NCBI GenBank assembly: GCA_016183835.1
Contig: JACPDV010000259.1
Coordinates: 1 to 7,105, forward strand
Reading direction: 5' to 3'
Length of the DNA: 7,105 nucleotides
From: Armatimonadota bacterium
GTDB taxonomy: Bacteria; Armatimonadota; UBA10988
Numbering within the stretch: position 1 is the stretch's first letter; the number at the start of each line of letters is the position of its first letter. Of this stretch, positions 6,240 through 7,105 are shown in pieces. The notes under the pieces were generated by a model. The model did no database searches and was not told where the DNA came from. It saw nothing but the letters and a program-made list of their open reading frames with translations. Both the position numbers and the translations under genes were made by a program.

Positions 6240-7105
6240 ATGACGCGACGTTGGCTGGCTGTGGCGGCGGTGTGGCTCGGCGGTTCCGCGTTCGGCGGGC
6301 CGCTGCGGCTGGCCCCGCCCGAGTTGTCCGAGGCGCTCACCGTCACCGGCGAGCGGAGCCACCTCGACGTAACCCTCGAGAACACCTCGGAGCGCGAGCT
6401 GCTGGGTCTGACCCTCGACCTCGCGCTCCCCGACGGCTGGGCCGCCGAGCCGGTGCACGTGCAGCTCCAGGCCCTGGCGCCGTTCACCGAGCAGCGCGTG
6501 CGGTTCGAGCTGACCCCCACCTGGGCCGGTCAGGGCAACGGCCAGCTGGAGGTGGCCTGCCCCGGCACCGAGCCGCTCAGCGCCTGGTTCCACCTCACGA
6601 GCTGTCCGCCGCTGGCGCAGCGGATGGTCTGGGAGCGCGCCACCCGGCCCGCCGTGGACGCCCTCCCCGAGGACGGCTGCCTCTATGTCGCTACCGGCGC
6701 CTACATCCTCTTCCTGCCGCGCATGGCAGACGGCTACGGCGCCGGGCTGATCTACCAGCGCCGCGGCGCCGACTGGGTCCGCATGGCCACCCTGCCCTCT
6801 CTCGGCCGTGTGCTCTACGAGGACTTCGACGAGAGCGGGAAGCACAGCCGGGTGGCGGAGCACTGGGTCTCCGGGCAGCGCGTCTGGGCGCCGCTCCAGC
6901 CCACCCGGATGGACCCCGACGGCTGGTATCTGTGCACCTTGCGAGACCAGTGGCAGGACCTCCGCGGGCGGACCTGGATCGCCAAGGCCTACTTCGCCCC
7001 GACGGCGGACCCACGGATCATCAAGTGTACCCACAGCCTGTGGTGCAGCGGCAAGGTGCAGCTCTATCGCTACGAAGGCCCCGCGCTGTGTGTCGGCGAC
7101 GGCAC
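6240..7105 (+). CDS. Secreted protein of unknown function with NEW3-like beta domain (runs off the right edge)
   Basis: Starts at ATG 6240-6242 with GAGGTG at 6225-6230 (9 nt spacing) and stays open for 288 codons to the right edge, so the C-terminus is missing. The N-terminus MTRRWLAVAAVWLGGSAFG is a signal peptide (two arginines, hydrophobic core, small residues before the cut), so the mature protein is exported. Residues about 35-118 resemble a NEW3/alpha-galactosidase-associated immunoglobulin-like domain: TLENTSERELLGLTLDL, then LPDGWAAEP and a QALAPFTEQRVRFEL stretch, the usual order of strand, 'PxGW' turn and strand. Residues about 145-285 are rich in aromatic residues and contain repeated tryptophan and cysteine positions (C147, C232, C263, C269, C284) in a beta-rich pattern; I do not recognise this part. 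Such proteins are often surface or carbohydrate-associated, but no catalytic motif is visible here. It does not belong to the VapBC unit; it has its own candidate promoter. Confidence 0.75.
   Translation, partial: MTRRWLAVAAVWLGGSAFGGPLRLAPPELSEALTVTGERSHLDVTLENTSERELLGLTLDLALPDGWAAEPVHVQLQALAPFTEQRVRFELTPTWAGQGNGQLEVACPGTEPLSAWFHLTSCPPLAQRMVWERATRPAVDALPEDGCLYVATGAYILFLPRMADGYGAGLIYQRRGADWVRMATLPSLGRVLYEDFDESGKHSRVAEHWVSGQRVWAPLQPTRMDPDGWYLCTLRDQWQDLRGRTWIAKAYFAPTADPRIIKCTHSLWCSGKVQLYRYEGPALCVGDG

Noticed and set aside
6051..7034. Long minus-strand open frame of 327 residues
   Set aside because: It lies opposite the secreted-protein gene, whose signal peptide, ribosome binding site and domain pattern are convincing; the minus-strand translation is glycine/arginine/proline-rich with no motif.
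1..7105. tRNA, rRNA, CRISPR array, insertion sequence ends or integrase
   Set aside because: I looked for tRNA-like cloverleaf segments, regularly spaced repeats, terminal inverted repeats and transposase or recombinase motifs and saw none.

Overview
The window is GC-rich throughout and has no RNA gene, CRISPR array or complete mobile element that I can see. Gene content points to a large-genome, high-GC environmental bacterium. The N-terminus of a DUF6785-like polytopic protein, a sugar phosphate isomerase/epimerase and a secreted protein with a NEW3-like beta domain are a mix I associate with Armatimonadota, Planctomycetota and similar lineages. That placement is inference, not proof.

Layout, left to right. 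Minus strand: 1-246 is the N-terminal part of a membrane protein running off the left edge, with its own promoter and a strong ribosome binding site. 286-957 is a SprT-like zinc metalloprotease-fold protein whose GTG start overlaps the stop of the gene before it. 954-1626 is a sugar phosphate isomerase/epimerase broken by an internal, out-of-frame deletion. 1627-1749 is non-coding. 1750-5214 is an intact 1154-residue single-chain restriction-modification enzyme of the type ISP kind, with nuclease, N6-adenine methyltransferase and target-recognition parts but no helicase. Plus strand: 5242-5460 is the C-terminal tail of another adenine methylase/R-M protein, left as a remnant back to back with the type ISP gene. 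5520-5750 is a VapB-like antitoxin. 5760-6090 is a VapC PIN toxin, also broken by an internal out-of-frame deletion that removes a catalytic acidic residue. 6091-6239 holds a candidate promoter with a palindrome in its spacer. 6240 to the right edge is the N-terminal part of a secreted protein.

The middle (about 1750-6090) reads as a small defence/toxin-antitoxin island: one intact R-M enzyme, one R-M remnant and a VapBC pair that has lost its toxin. It lies between ordinary metabolic, protease-like and envelope genes. The most notable points are the helicase-less type ISP enzyme, the methylase tail beside it, and two independent out-of-frame internal deletions within 4.5 kb (isomerase and VapC). 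The deletions mean either local gene decay or short collapses in the assembly. The VapC lesion also leaves its frame open into the downstream secreted-protein gene, which could mislead automatic gene calling. I see no clearly new multi-gene system here.
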